A stretch of 64,000 nt of DNA, from contig CAVTND010000003.1 in NCBI GenBank assembly GCA_963735955.1, positions 268,801-332,800 on the forward strand. The letters are read 5' to 3'. Positions 21,579 through 36,059 of the stretch are shown in pieces (position 1 is the stretch's first letter; every line of letters begins with the position of its first letter). A model generated the notes under the pieces. It did no database searches, was not told the DNA's origin, and saw only the letters and a list, made by a program, of their open reading frames with translations. A program made the position numbers and the translations under genes. Source of the DNA: CAVTND01 sp963735955 (GTDB lineage: Bacteria > Pseudomonadota > Gammaproteobacteria > Burkholderiales > Burkholderiaceae_F).

Positions 21579-22668
21579 ATGACGCCCACCTTCCGCATCG
21601 CCGCGATCGCCGGCGACGGCATCGGCAAGGAAGTGCTGCCCGAGGGCCTGCGCGTGCTGCAGGCGGCGGCCGACCGCTTCGACTTCGCGCTCGAGATCCG
21701 CACAATCGACTGGGCGAGCTGCGACTACTACGAGGCGCACGGCAGCATGATGCCGGCCGACTGGAAGGAGCAGCTTGAAGGGCGTCGATGCGATCTACTT
21801 CGGCGCGGTCGGCTGGCCGGCGACCGTGCCCGACCACGTCTCGCTGTGGGGCTCGCTGCTGAAGTTCCGGCGCGAATTCGACCAGTACGTGAACCTGCGC
21901 CCGGTGCGGCTGTTCGAAGGCGTGCCCTGCCCGCTCGCGGGCCGCAAGCCCGGCGACATCGACTACCTGGTGGTGCGCGAGAACACCGAAGGCGAATACA
22001 CCTCGCTCGGCGGCGTGATGTACGAGGGCACCGAGCGCGAGATCGTGGTCCAGGAGTCCGTGTTCTCGCGCGTCGGCGCCGATCGCGTGCTGCGCTTCGC
22101 CTTCGAGGCGGCGCAGGCGCGAGCGCGCAAGCACCTGACGGTGGCGACCAAGAGCAACGGCATCGCCATCAGCATGCCGTGGTGGGATGGCCGCGCCGAC
22201 GCGGTCGGCCGCGACTATCCGGAGGTGACGGTCGACAAGCAGCACATCGACATCCTGTCCGCGCGCTTCGTGCTGCAGCCGGGTCGATTCGACGTCGTCG
22301 TCGCGAGCAATCTGTTCGGCGACATCCTGTCCGACCTCGGCCCGGCGACCGCCGGAACGATCGGCCTGGCCCCTTCGGCCAACCTGAATCCGGAGCGCCG
22401 CTTCCCCTCGCTGTTCGAGCCGGTGCACGGCTCGGCGCCCGACATCTTCGGCAAGAACATCGCCAACCCGATCGCGATGATCTGGTCGGGCGCGCTGATG
22501 CTGGATTTCCTGACTCAGAGCCAGGGAGTCGGTCGTGCCGCGCACGATTCGATCCTGCGCGCGATCGAGACCGTGCTCGCGCATGGACCGCGTACATCCG
22601 ATCTCGGCGGCCGCGCCTCGACCACCGAACTCGGCCAGGCGATTGCCGCGCTCGTGGCGGCTTCCTGA
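21579..22668 (+). CDS. tartrate/D-malate dehydrogenase-like beta-decarboxylating dehydrogenase (frameshifted)
   Basis: A member of the isopropylmalate/isocitrate dehydrogenase family, closest to tartrate dehydrogenase/D-malate decarboxylating enzymes. The N-terminus reads FRIAAIAGDGIGKEVLPEGL. VDAIYFGAVGWPATVPDHVS gives the substrate loop typical of TtuC/DmlA. RENTEGEYTSLGG, the NAD/metal site SNLFGDILSDLGPA and FEPVHGSAPDIFGKNIANP all follow. One shift near 21775 separates residues 1-66 from the rest; corrected length is about 362 aa. It lies 21 bases after the ATPase gene. It may decarboxylate a hydroxy-dicarboxylate or malate-like end product of the pathway. Confidence 0.8.
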
Positions 22669-22718
22669 ATGCGCACTCTCACGTCTGCATCGATTTGTGC
22701 AGCGCCTAAGCGTTCACC

Positions 22719-24184
22719 ATGCCACTGACCCTGCATCGTCAAGACCTGCTGCCCGGACGCAACCTGATCGGCGCCTGGTGCGAAGCCCGTGACGGCCGCC
22801 GATTCACGTCAGCGACCCCGCGACCGATGCCGTGTTCGCCAGCGTCCCCGACAGCGGCGCGACCGATGCACGCGCGGCGGTGGACGCCGCGCATGCGGCC
22901 TTTCCCACGTGGCGCGTCGTGCCGGCCAAGCAGCGCGCGCAGATCCTCAAGCGCTGGAACGACCTGATCCTCGCGCACCAGGAGGACCTCGGCCGGCTGA
23001 TCTCGCGCGAGCAGGGCAAGCCGCTGGCGGAGGGGCGCGGCGAGGCGGCCTATGCCGCGACCTTCGTCGAATGGTTCGCCGAGGAGGCGACGCGCGCCAA
23101 CGGCGACATCATCCCCGCACCGGTGACGGGCCGACGCATGTTCGCGATCAAGGAACCGGTGGGCGTGGTCGCGGCGATCACACCGTGGAACTTCCCGGCC
23201 GCAATGATCGCGCGCAAGATCGCGCCGGCGCTGGCCGCCGGCTGCACCGTGGTCTGCAAGCCGGCCGAGGACACCCCGCTCACCTCGCTTGCGCTCGTCA
23301 AGCTGGCCGAGGAAGCCGGCGTGCCGGCGGGCGTGCTGAACATCGTGACCGCCTCGCGCGAGCGCGCGCCCGAGGTCGTCGATGTCTGGCTCGACGATGC
23401 GCGCGTGCGAAAGATCACCTTCACCGGCTCGACGCCGGTGGGCAAGCACCTGGCACGCAGCTCGGCCGACACGCTGAAGAGGCTCTCGCTCGAACTCGGC
23501 GGCAATGCGCCTTTCATCGTCTTCGACGACGCCGACATCGAAGCGGCAGTCGAGGGCCTGATGGTCGCCAAGTTCCGCAACGGCGGCCAGACCTGCGTCT
23601 GCCCGAACCGCGTTTTCGTGCAGTCGAGCGTGCACGAGGCCTTCGTCGAGAAGCTCGCCGCGCGCGTCGTCGCGCTGAAGGTCGGACCGGCCAGCGACCC
23701 ATCGTCGCAGATCGGACCGATGATCAATGCGCGCGCCATCGACAAGATCGAGCGCCATGTGCGCGATGCGCTCGAGCACGGCGCGCGCATCGTCGTCGGC
23801 GGATCGCGACTGGCCGCGCTCGGGCCAAACTACTTCGCACCGACGCTGCTCGTCGGTGCTAACGCCGGCATGGCTTGCTCGTGCGAAGAGACCTTCGGCC
23901 CGGTGGTGCCGGTGACGCGTTTCGAGACCGAGGACGAGGTGATCGCTGCGGCCAATGACACGCCCTACGGCCTGGCCGCCTATTTCTACTCGACCGGAGT
24001 GCGTCGGATCTGGCGCGTCGCCGAGGCGCTGGAAGCCGGCCTCATCGGCATCAACGAGGGTGCGCTCGCGGCCGAGGCCGCCCCCTTCGGCGGCGTCAAG
24101 GAATCGGGCTACGGGCGAGAAGGCTCGGTGCATGGCCTGGACGACTACATGCAGCTGAAGTACCTGTGCCAAGGTCAACTGTGA
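22719..24184 (+). CDS. succinate-semialdehyde dehydrogenase-like aldehyde dehydrogenase (frameshifted)
   Basis: A GabD-type aldehyde dehydrogenase of about 488 aa. Key regions are EPVGVVAAITPWNFPAAMIA, TFTGSTPVGKHLARSSAD, the catalytic Glu in LSLELGGNAPFIVFDDAD, the catalytic Cys in NGGQTCVCPNR, CEETFGPVVPVTRFETEDE and PFGGVKESGYGREGSVHGL. Apart from one shift near 22815 it is in one frame. GabD enzymes oxidise succinate semialdehyde or similar small semialdehydes using NAD(P). It closes the catabolic island and would feed succinate-type products to the TCA cycle. Confidence 0.83.
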
Positions 24185-24258
24185 CCCGAACGATTGCAAG
24201 CGGTTCTGTGCTGGCGGAACGGCCGAGCATCCCGGCTACTCGTTGACGCTGCGTGAGT

Positions 24259-24360
24259 GCGAGCAGAGCCGGCTCGGAGGAGAAGGTCGTGGGCACCGGT
24301 ACCGACGTTCTGCGCGATGCACTTGATCGCCGCGTCGAGTTCAAGACGGTGCCGTGCTAG
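24259..24360 (+). pseudogene. 3' remnant of a second OmpA-lipoprotein gene
   Basis: Thirty-three codons and a TAG stop closely match the end of the gene at 719-2032. The shared protein stretch includes VGTGTD, then LRDALDRRVEFKTVPC. At DNA level, long runs such as the final 20 or so bases up to TGCTAG are identical, while the 5' part differs at several positions. No OmpA sequence is readable further upstream in any frame. The fragment is therefore the tail of a duplicated or recombined copy, left at the distal edge of the 2.2-24.2 kb catabolic island. Confidence 0.8.
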
Positions 24361-24652
24361 GCGATCCCCGTACCCATCACCTCGCCAAGTCACCACCGCT
24401 ATTGCCGACTTTCGAGCAAGGTGCAAGTAGCGAGCCGCCGGTTTCGCTGTCGCGGCTCACATCCGCCGTGCGCGGCCGATCGCCGGGCTCGAGATTTGAG
24501 CGCAATGCCGACTACGACACCAGTCCGCGCCCCTGGCCGGGAAGGTGTAAGTTCCGACGCTAGGAACTCAACATCCCGCGTTGGCGGCAGAGTACGAGTT
24601 CGATTCTCGCTCGCGGCGCATCAATGTCGACTCCGCGTTGCGGATCGGATGA
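24361..24652. other. intergenic stretch between island and ndvB
   Basis: I see no supported gene, RNA or repeat here. The frame used by ndvB has a TGA at 24650, which sets the outer limit of that gene. A promoter for ndvB would be expected in this stretch, but no convincing -35/-10 pair was found. Confidence 0.4.
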
Positions 24653-27600
24653 TCGCGGAGCCATCTACGCGGACGGAAGGTCTGTGACACCAGCCGGTGG
24701 ATAGCCAGGCTGGTCTCCGCAAGACATCGATTCACTTTCTCAGGGCAAGCGCTGAACTTCTACCGTTATCTGTCGAACTGGTTCTATGCGCTGTCGAGGC
24801 CTCAGCGCTGGGGGGCACGCGACGAGCCACTGTGGGCCGAAGTGTTCAGTCCGGAGCGGCTTGAACAGCACGCCGAGAGCCTTGCAGAAGCACAGACAAC
24901 CGGGGATCTGCGCCTGCCCTGGTTCGGCTTCGCCCGTCGCAGCGCCGACAATGCGCGGGTACTGATCGGTGCCTACGAGGCAATTGCCGCCGCGGTCGAC
25001 AAGCAGAGCTCGATCACCCCGGCCGCCGAATGGCTGCTCAATAACTTCCACATCGTCGAAGAGCAGATCCGCGACATCCGCTCGCTGCTGCCTTCCAGCT
25101 TCTTTAGTGAGTTGCCCGCGCTCGACAGCGGCCCACTGATCGGGCTGCCTCGCATCTACGGCATCGCCTGGGCGTTCACCGCGCACACCGACAGCCATTT
25201 CGACTCCGGCCTGCTGCACCGGTTTGTCGTCGCCTACCAGCGCGTCCAGCCGTTGACGCTGGCCGAGCTATGGGCACTGCCGATCATGTTGCGCATCGTG
25301 ATGATCGAGAATCTGCGACGCCTTGCCGCCCGCATCGTCGAGTCAATCGACGGCCGCGAACTGGCCGATCGATTTGCAGACGAATTGCTTGGCCTCGGCG
25401 CAAGTGGCAAGTCGAATGAGCCGACCTGGCCGTTTGCCGAGGACTCCGCGCTGCCGCGCGCCTCGGCGGCTCAGCTTTACCAGCGATTGCGGTACGCCGA
25501 CGTCGTGGCCGCGCCCATCTTGATGGCGCTGACCGAACGGCTGGCCAAGGAGGGTACGCACCCCGAAGAGGTCGTACGGCTCGAGGTCGATCGGCAAACG
25601 GCAGCCGATCTTTCAGTGCGCAATCTGATTACCAGCCTGCGGCTGATCTCCTCGTTCGAATGGCAGCAATTTGTCGAGGCAGTGAGCCTGGTGCATGACG
25701 CCCTGTGCGCGGCGCCATTGTTCGCCAGCATGGACTTCATCACCCGCGACCGCTATCGACATGCGGTCGAACAGCTCGCGCGCAGGTCGCCGCTGACTGA
25801 AATCGAGGTTGCGCAGGCGGCAGTCAGGCGCGCCGCGGCGGCCGACGCGGCTGCGGACGAGCGCTTTCGCGACCCCGGGTACTACCTGATCGACGACGGA
25901 CGGGCCGAGTTCGAGCGCGAGATCGAATTCGAGGTTTCGCTCCTGCGGCAGCTCTTCCGGGCCGCACTCCGGATCGCGCTGCCGCTCTACCTCGGCGCGT
26001 CTTTGTACTGACCTTCGGGCTGCTCGCCATCGTGTGGTCTTCAAGCGCCGATGCGGGCGTCGAACCCTCGCTTCTTCTGCTGCTCGCAGCGTTGGCGGTT
26101 TTTCCTGCGTCCGACATCGCTGTCACGATCGTCAATCGGCTGGCCGGCATGGCCGTTGCTCCGCGCCATCTGCCGCGCCTGGAGCTCGCTGATGGCATCC
26201 CATCGTCGATGCGAACCTTTGTGGTCGTGCCGACTTTGCTCGGTAGCGATGAATCGATCGCCGAACAGGTCCATCAACTCGAGACTCGACATTTGTCGAG
26301 CAGCCCGGGGGAGCTCTACTTCGCGCTTCTTACCGACTGGCCCGATGCCGACAGCGAGCACCTGCCCGAGGATCAGGCCCAGTACGACTTTGCGGTTGCC
26401 GCAATTGAGAAGCTGAACAGCCGCTATCGGTCCGGCGCGGATGAAGCGTCAGCCAGCGTCCAGCGCTTCTACCTGTTTCATCGCCGTCGCCTCTGGAATC
26501 CCACGCAGTCCCGATGGATGGGGTGGGAGCGCAAGCGCGGCAAGCTGCAGGAGTTCAATCGTCTGCTGCGCGGCGCGCAGGACACGTCGTTCCTCAGAGA
26601 TGTGCACTTTGTTCCGCCGCCGGAAAGGGTGCGCTTTGTCCTGACGCTCGACGCCGACACGATCCTGCCGATCGGCACGGCGACCGAACTGGTCGGCACT
26701 CTTGCCCACCCGTTGAACCGACCACAGTTCGACGCCCACCAGCGGGTTGTTCTCGGCTACGGGATCCTGCAACCGCGCATCACGCCGGCACTGCCAACGC
26801 GCGTAGGCGGCACGCGATTCCAACAGCTGTTCTCCGGCCAGGCCGGCGTTGACCCGTACACGTTCCAGGTATCGGACATCAATCAGGACCTGTTTGCCGA
26901 GGGCACATTCACCGGCAAGGGTCTTTACGAGGTGGATACCTTCGAAGCGGCGCTCGCCGGCCGGACGCCGGAGAACGCGATTCTGAGCCATGATCTGTTC
27001 GAGGGCAGCTTCGCGCGCTGCGGCTTTGTCAGCGATGTCGAGTTGTTCGAGGAGTTTCCCTCGCACACCGGTGTCGCGGACATCCGCTCGCACCGCTGGA
27101 CGCGCGGCGACTGGCAGCTGCTGCCTTGGATCTGTGGTCGATACTCGCGCAGCATTTCGGCGCTGGCGCGGTGGAAGATGATCGAGAATCTTCGCCGCTC
27201 GTTGTCGGCGCCGGCAATGTTCCTGATGCTGGCAGCCAGCTGGCTGATTCCAGCCGTGCCACCCGAACCCTGGATCGGCCTGGCACTGGTAGCGCTGTTG
27301 CTTCCACAACTGCTCCCGCTGTTCGAACGCCTGTTGCCACAGCCTAACCTCGACCGCACCCATTGGCTGCGAAGCCTGGCGGCAGATTTCGTGTCGGCCG
27401 GAACACGTGCCGCCGTGAACCTGGCGCTGCTCGCGCATCGCGCCTGGTTGATGCTCGATGCGATCGTGCGCACTCTGGTGCGCCTGGCGAGGCACCGGAA
27501 TCTGCTCGAGTGGAACACCAGCGCTCAGGTGCAGCAAGCAGCTCGATTGTCCGGCCTGAGCTTCGTCGAAAACATGCTGCCGGCGACGCTGATCGTCATC

Positions 27601-30600
27601 GCCGCGGGCGCCGCAGCGTTTGCTGCCCATCCCGACCGTTTCTGGTTGGCACTGCCATTCTTCGCTCTTTGGCTGCTGGCGCCGTTGATCGCCTGGCGGA
27701 TCAGCACGCCACCCGAGCATGGAGCGGCCGGATCAATCGAGTCTGCCGATATCGTCGCCCTGCGCCTGATCGCTCGTCGCACCTGGCTCTACTTCACGAC
27801 GTTTGTGACCAAGGCCAATCACAATCTGCCGCCGGACAACTTCCAGGAGGATCCGGCACCAGTCATTGCTCATCGCAGTTCGCCCACCAACTTCGGGCTC
27901 TACCTGCTGTCGGTAGTAGCCGCGCGCGACTTTGGCTGGATCAGCCTGCACGAAATGGCGAGCCGCCTCGAGGCGACGCTGGATGGCATGGATTTGCTGC
28001 CGCGCCATCGGGGCCATTTCTTGAACTGGGTTGACACGCTTGACCTGCGCGCGCTCGAGCCGAGGTACGTGTCGACCGTCGACAGCGGCAACCTGGCCGC
28101 AATGTTGCTGGTGCTTTCGCAGGCATGCAATGAGGCGCTGGATCGGCCGTTCGCCCACGATCGGGTCATGGCGGGGATCGGCGATGAAGTTGAGTTGTTG
28201 CGACGTTCGCTCGCCCGGGCCGACCAAAGTCGTGGCGCCGACGGTGTCGGCTTCGACCAGTTGCATGAGGCACTGCGCCGGGTAGATCGCTTGCTCGAGT
28301 CGCCACCGCTTACGGCTCATGACCGCGATCAACGCTTCGAAGCGCTCGAAGTCACGGCAGCGGATCTGCACGACATCGTCAAAACGCTTGCCAGCGAAGG
28401 CAGCGCAGCGGAACTGCGGGACGCGCTGCAGTGGGCCGAGGCAATGCATTCGAACATCACCGGGCAGCGCCGCGATCTTCTCGAGCTCACCCCCTGGCTG
28501 GACGTGATCGAACGCGAGCAGGCAGTCGGTGGGATCACCGAAGGCGGCGATTCGAACGCAATCCCTCCCGTCGGCCAGGAAACCGCGACCGCCATCGAGA
28601 GGTCGCGGCGCGCCGTCGACGAACTCGCCCAACGGCTGCACACGGTCTCACGCAGGGCCCGCCGCCTATTCGACGAGATGGACTTCCGCTTTCTGTATGA
28701 CGAAACGCGCGATCTGTTTTCGATCGGCTATCTGGTCGAGGACGCAAGGCTCGACCTTGGCTGTTACGACCTGCTCGCATCTGAAGCGCGGCTCACAAGC
28801 TTCATCACGATTGCAAAGCGCGATGTGCCCGCCGCACACTGGTTCCGGCTTGGCCGCACGCTGGTACCGGTCGACGGCGGCGCAGCTCTGGTGTCATGGT
28901 CAGGATCGATGTTCGAGTACCTGATGCCATCGCTGCTGATGGACACTCCGCACGGCAGTCTGCTCGAGAAGACCGTACGCCGCGTCATTGCCCGCCACAT
29001 CAATTTCGGTCGGGAGCGCGACCTCCCGTGGGGCATTTCCGAGTCGGCCTACAACGCGCGAGATATCCATCTCACGTACCAGTATTCGAACTTCGGGGTC
29101 CCCGGCCTCGGACTCAAGCGAGGCTTGGCAAAGGACAGGGTCGTCGCCCCCTACGCGACCGCGCTCGCGGCCATGTACGACGCCAAGGCTGCGGTGCTGA
29201 ACTTTGAACGCCTGACTGCAGTCGGTGCGCTGGGCCACTACGGTTTTTATGAGGCACTCGATTTCACTCCGGGTCGTCTGCCGAAGGCGAAAAACGTGGC
29301 GATCGTTCGCGCGTACATGGCGCACCACCAGGGAATGTCGCTGCTTGCTTTGGCCAACGTAACTCTTGGTGGCGAGATGCGTCACCGTTTCCATCGGATA
29401 CCGATGGTGCAGGCGACTGAACTCTTGTTGCAGGAAGCGGCACAGCGCGATGTCACCCTTGCCCTGCCTCGCTCAGATCGGGCGACGCCAGCGGTTGCGA
29501 GTTCAGCGGTGGGCCTGATCGATCGTCGCGTCAATTCGCCACACGCATCGCCGCCGCCGACCCAGTTGCTCTCAAACGGCCGCTACAGCGTGATGGCCAC
29601 GGCGGCCGGATCTGGCTACAGCCGATGGGGCGATCGTGCGGTCACGCGCTGGCGCGAGGACGCAACCCGCGACTGCTGGGGCACCTTCTTCTATCTGCGC
29701 GATCCGGCCAGCGGATACCTCTGGTCGGCCGGCTATCAGCCCGTGTGCGTCGACCCGGTTTATTACGAAGCCGAGTTTGCCGAAGACCGCGTGCGCATCC
29801 AGCGTGCGGACGCGGGCATCGAATCGTCGCTGGAAATCATGGTTTCGGCTGAAGACGACGTCGAGATTCGTCGGCTGACCTTGAAGAACACCGGATCGCG
29901 GCCGCGCGAGATCGAAGTCACCTCCTACTGCGAAATCGTGCTGGCAGCACCGGCCGCCGACGAAGCTCATCCGGTCTTCTCGAATCTGTTCGTGCAAACC
30001 GAGTACGTGTCCCAGGTCAACGGCTTGATTGCGACGCGCCGGCCGCGATCGGCCAATGATGAGCCGCTGTGGGCAGCACACGTAGTGGCGTACGACAGCA
30101 AAAGCGAAGGCAGTTCCGGCATCGAATTCGAAACCGACCGGGTCAAGTTTCTTGGACGCGGTCGAACGGTTCGGACGCCATTGGCGTTGATGGAAGGGCG
30201 GCGCCTGTCGAATACGGTCGGAGCAGTGCTGGATCCGGTCGCCAGTCTGCGCATACGCCTCGCCATCGCACCCGGCGCGACCGTGCACGCATCATTCGCG
30301 ACGATGGCCGCCACCAGCCGCGAAACGATCCTCAACCTGGCGGACAAATACCATGACCCGGGCGCATTCGACCGCGCCTCGACACTGGTGTGGACCCATG
30401 CCCAGGTCAAGCTGCACTATCTCGGCATCGATCCGGGCGAGGCGCAGGTCTTCCAGCAACTGGCCAGTCGAGTTCTTTTCTCGGACCCGCTGCTGCGAGG
30501 GCCGCGCGACTATCTGCAAGGCAATCGCCTTCCGGTTTCCGAACTGTGGAAGTTCGGCATTTCAGGCGATCGTCCCATCCTGCTCGCGCGCGTTGACGAC

Positions 30601-33420
30601 GTAGCTGACATCGGCGTCATCCGACAGTTGCTTACTGCTCATGAATACCTGCACGTAAAGCGGCTCGGCATCGACTTCGTGATCCTGAATGAACAGCCAA
30701 CGTCGTATGCGGAGGGATTGCAACAGGACCTGGAGATGCGCGTTCGCGAAAGCAACGCGCGCAAAGGCAGCGACGATCCGGTAGCGCGCGGTGCGATTTA
30801 CGTCCTCCGTGCCGATCTACTCACCGAAGGCGACCGAGTGTTGCTGCTGACGGCGGCGCGTGTCGTCATCGTTTGCCGCCAGGGCAGTTTGGCCGCACAT
30901 CTGGCGCTGCGGCAGCGTGAACCAGCGCCGCAGGTTGTTCCTCGCTTGGGGATAGCTCCAGGCACTTCGACCGTACTTCTTCCACCGCCCCTGCAGTTTT
31001 CGAACGGCCTGGGCGGATTCACCGACAGCGGACGCGAGTACGCGATCGTCCTGAACCGTGGCCAACGTACGCCGTTACCGTGGATCAATGTCATTGCCAA
31101 CGACGGATTCGGCTTTCAGGTATCGGAGTCCGGGGCTGGCTACACATGGGCGGGCAACAGCCGGGAGAACCAGCTAACACCCTGGTCGAACGATCCGGTG
31201 TCCGATCCAATCGGTGAGGCGTTCTATCTTCTTGATCGCGACTCCGGTGTCCTGTGGACACCGACCGCGCTCCCGATCCGCGTCGAGGAAGCCAGCTATA
31301 TCACCCGCTTCGGCCACGGCTACGCGTGCTTCCGGCATCTGTCGAACGAGATCGAAAGCGAGCTCACTCAGTTCGTGGCTTCCGAGGATCCGGTCAAGAT
31401 TTCGCGCTTCCGACTCATCAATCGCTCGAGCCAGACGCGCCGCATTTCGATCACCGCCTACGTCGAGTGGGTGCTTGGATTTTCGCGCACCGTGAATGCG
31501 CCGTTCGTTGTCACCGAGGTCGATCCCGAAACGGGCGGCGTGTTCGCGCTCAATCCGTGGAATCGTGAGTTCGGCAGCCGGGTCGCGTTTGTTGCCTGGG
31601 ATGCCCCGGCCGATGGCTTGACCTGCGATCGACAGGAGTTTGTCGGACGCAACGGTCATCTTGAGGCACCGGTCGCCCTCGCCGTCGACGTCGCGCTTTC
31701 CGGACGATGCGGCCCGGGATTCGATCCGTGCGTGGCACTGCAACGGGAAGTGGAACTCGAGCCGGAAGGCCAGATCGAACTGTGCTTCGTGCTGGGCCAG
31801 GCGGCCAACGCCGATGCCGCGCGGGAGTTGATCCGGCGCTATCGGTCGATCCCCGACGCCGACGCTGAGCTTGTTCGTGTCAGGCAGCAGTGGCGCGACA
31901 TCCTCGACTGCGTGCAGGTCGAGACGCCAGACGCGCAGATGAACGTCATCCTGAATCACTGGCTGCTGTACCAGACGATCGCCTGCCGGCTGTACGCCCG
32001 CAGCGCGTTTTATCAGGCCGGCGGTGCATTTGGATTTCCGCGACCAGCTGCAGGATGTCATGGCGCTGACGATCACGCGCCCTGATCTGACCCGCAGGCA
32101 GATCGTCAACGCCTCATCGCATCAGTTTCGCGAAGGCGACGTTCAGCACTGGTGGCATCCGCCTTCAGGGCGCGGCGTGCGGACCCATTTTTCCGATGAT
32201 CGCGTCTGGCTGCCGTACTGCGTCAGCCACTACCTGACCGCCACCGGCGATACGAGCGTGCTGGACGAACTCACTTCGTTCGTCGAAGGCGCCCTGCTGC
32301 CGCCTGAGCGCGAAGCGATGTACTTCGAGCCAGTCATGTCGGAGGAAAAGGTCACGGTGTACGAACACTGTGCCCGTGCGCTCGACGTCAGCATGGCGGT
32401 CGGACAGCACGGCCTGCCCTTGATGGGAGGCGGCGACTGGAACGACGGCATGAACCGCGTCGGAGCCGAAGGTCGTGGCGAAAGCGTCTGGCTGGCCTGG
32501 TTCCTGTGCGCGACGTTGCGCAATTTCGCGCCGCTGGCTGCGCAGCGCGGCGAACTGGAGCGCGCAGAAGCGTGGTCCGTGCATGCAGACGGTCTTCAAA
32601 CTGCCGTGGAACGCGAGGCCTGGGACGGCGCCTGGTATCGCCGTGCCTACTTTGACGACGGTTCCCCTCTTGGCGCGGCGGGCAATGCCGAATGCCGCAT
32701 CGATTCATTGGCGCAAAGCTGGGCACTGATATCGGGCGCGGGCGAACCCGCGCGCGCGCGGCGAGCGATGGAGTCCGTTGGCGAACATCTGGTCAAGCCC
32801 GGCGACGACATGGTGCTGTTGTTCGCCCCGCCATTTGACCGATCAACACTCGAGCCCGGATACATCAAGGGCTACTTGCCGGGCGTGCGCGAAAACGGAG
32901 CGCAGTACACGCAGGCCGCCGTCTGGTGCGTGATTGCCCACGCGCTGCAGGGCGACGGCGAGCGCGCCGCAGAGTTGTTCGAGATGTTGAATCCGATCAA
33001 CCACGGTTCGACGCGCGCCGGCATTCATCGCTACAAGGCTGAACCCTTCGTCATGGCCGCCGATGTTTACAGCGAACCACCGCATACCGGTCGCGGAGGC
33101 TGGAGCTGGTACACCGGCGCTGCCGGTTGGATGTATCGCGCCGGAATCGAGTTCATCCTCGGATTCAAGCTGCGCGGCCGCTGAGATCCTGATTGATCCC
33201 TGCATTCCGGAGCAGTGGCGCAGCTTCAAGATTCGCTATTGTTTGAAAAGCGGCTCGAAGCGTTCCACGTACGATTTCGTGATCGACAACCCCCAAGGTG
33301 TGTCACGCGGCGTCGTGCGGGTGGAACTCGATGGCAACGAACTTTCCGGACCGGCCATTCCGCTGATCGACGACGCCGGCGTTCACAACGTGCGCGTGAC
33401 GCTGGGGCCGGTCAGCCAGC
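24653..33420 (+). CDS. ndvB: cyclic beta-1,2-glucan synthase (frameshifted)
   Basis: A giant inner-membrane enzyme, about 2,900 aa here. It makes cyclic beta-1,2-glucan from UDP-glucose. The N-terminal domain shows WLLNNFHIVEEQIRDIRSLL and RIYGIAWAFTAHTDSHFDSG. The GT84 domain has the DxD-type LTLDADTILPIGTATELVGT and RSHRWTRGDWQLLPW, flanked by membrane segments. GH94 phosphorylase-like domains follow; VGQHGLPLMGGGDWNDGMN holds the catalytic Asp. Shifts lie near 26000, 32035 (one extra C in a TTTCCGCG context) and 33180; the middle 6 kb is one open frame. No ATG or RBS exists before the conserved N-terminus, so the start is unresolved between 24653 and 24842. The end converges on the aldolase gene. 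Confidence 0.85.
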
Positions 33421-33451
33421 CGCCTGTTCGCCCTCGTCAAAGGCGCTTGCC

Positions 33452-34484
33452 TCAGGCGATCGAGTCTTCCAGCGACGGCGACGTACTTTCCTTCGCGCGC
33501 GGCGCCGTTCAGCCGGGCGCGTTTGAGCAGTGCCTTCTGGGTCTCGCGCAGCATTGGCAGCCTGCCCCTTCCAGGCCTTCAAGGCCGGGTCCTGCAGCGC
33601 ACGTCCATACGAAAAGCTCAACTGCCATGGCTGCGCACCGAGCCGGTTCATCGCGTCGAGATTCGCGGTCGCTTCCGCGGGCGTCTGGCCACCGGACAGG
33701 AAGAATATGCCCGGCACGGCAGCCGGCACCGTGCGCCTCAGGATGCGGATCGTGTACGCGGCCACTTCTGGCGGCGTTGCCTGTTTCGCTGTGCTCCTTG
33801 CCGGGCACCACCATGCTCGGCTTCAGCAGCGTGTACTCAAGAACTACCCGATGTCGATGCAAGCGCGTGGAACACTTCGTGCAGAACGGCTTCGGTGACC
33901 TCGGCGCAGCGATCGATGCTGTGGTTGCCGTCGATCAGGACCTCGGGTTCGACGATCGGCACGAAGCCTTGCTCCTGACAGATCGCGGCGTAGCGGGCCA
34001 GCGCTTCGGCGTTGGCCTCGATCGCAAGCCGACTCGGGAGCGTGTCGGACACGTTGTAGACGGCGCGCCATTTCGCAAAGCGCGCGCCCTGCTGCTTGTA
34101 CCCATCAAGGCGCTTCGCCAGTCCGTCCAGGCCCTGGGTGATTTCGTCACCGGGTGCATGGGCCAGATGGAATCTTGCCGGCGTCGACCTTGATCCCGGG
34201 CACGATGCCCTGGCGCGCCGCCAGTTGCGGCAGCGTTGAGACCGTCGTCGGCCCGCTGGCCCAGCGTTTCTTCATAGAGGATGACGCCGCTGATGAATTC
34301 ACCGAGCCCAGGTGTTGCAAGCAGGAGTTGCCGATAGGCTCGTCGGTTCTCCTCGGTCGACTCGACGCCGATCGACTTGAACCGCTTGGCGATCGTCGGG
34401 CTGCTTTCATCGGCCGCCAGTATCCCCTTGCCCTTCTGGACCAGCGCTCCGCACCGTTGCCTCTAGTTCGCTTTGATCGCTCAT
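33452..34484 (-). CDS. class I fructose-bisphosphate aldolase (frameshifted)
   Basis: A Schiff-base (metal-independent) aldolase of about 340 aa. GKGILAADESSPTIAKRFKS is the class I N-terminal signature. GIVPGIKVDAGK follows after a shift, then the substrate region VPIVEPEVLIDGNHSI, and the Schiff-base lysine in YTLLKPSMVVPGKEH. FFLSGGQTPAEATANLDAMN and SFSYGRALQDPALKAWKG complete the barrel. At least four frameshifts are present. Restoring the last gives GAAREGKYSPSLEDSIA and a stop at 33452. The ATG at 34484 has an ideal AGGAGGA eight bases upstream. With the phosphofructokinase it covers the fructose-1,6-bisphosphate steps of glycolysis/gluconeogenesis. Confidence 0.82.
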
Positions 34485-34677
34485 GGTCTGTTCCTCCTAG
34501 CATGTGGCCGAGTGTGGACGTTCAGCCGATAGCGTGCTCCGCCGCAAAGATCCGGGTCGTCCCAGGCCAGGCGTTCGGCAGAGGACGAAATGCGCAGTCC
34601 GATGCGGGATCTGGTACGTCGATCAGTTTCAACCGTCACGCCACCCCGCCCGCTAAGCTGAGGGTGAGTATCGCCCC

Positions 34678-35963
<1,286 letters not shown>

Positions 35964-36059
35964 GTATCCGTTGCGCTGTCGTTGAGCGAGCGATCGCAAT
36001 CAACGATTAGGCCGCGCTTTGCGTGGTACTGGGTAGCGCTCGCAATGGCACGCAGACCG

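Noticed and set aside
20196..21740. 514-codon minus-strand frame across the ATPase gene
   Set aside because: The plus strand has two complete ABC ATPase domains here, and the minus product has none.
24184..24360. Idea that 24184-24360 is a complete small gene
   Set aside because: Only the final 33 codons resemble the OmpA gene. The upstream bases give no conserved frame and no start with an RBS, so it is a remnant.
33420..34193. Apparent continuation of the ndvB C-terminal frame
   Set aside because: Beyond about 33420 the frame is antisense to the class I aldolase, whose motifs are strong; the real end of ndvB is hidden by a probable indel.
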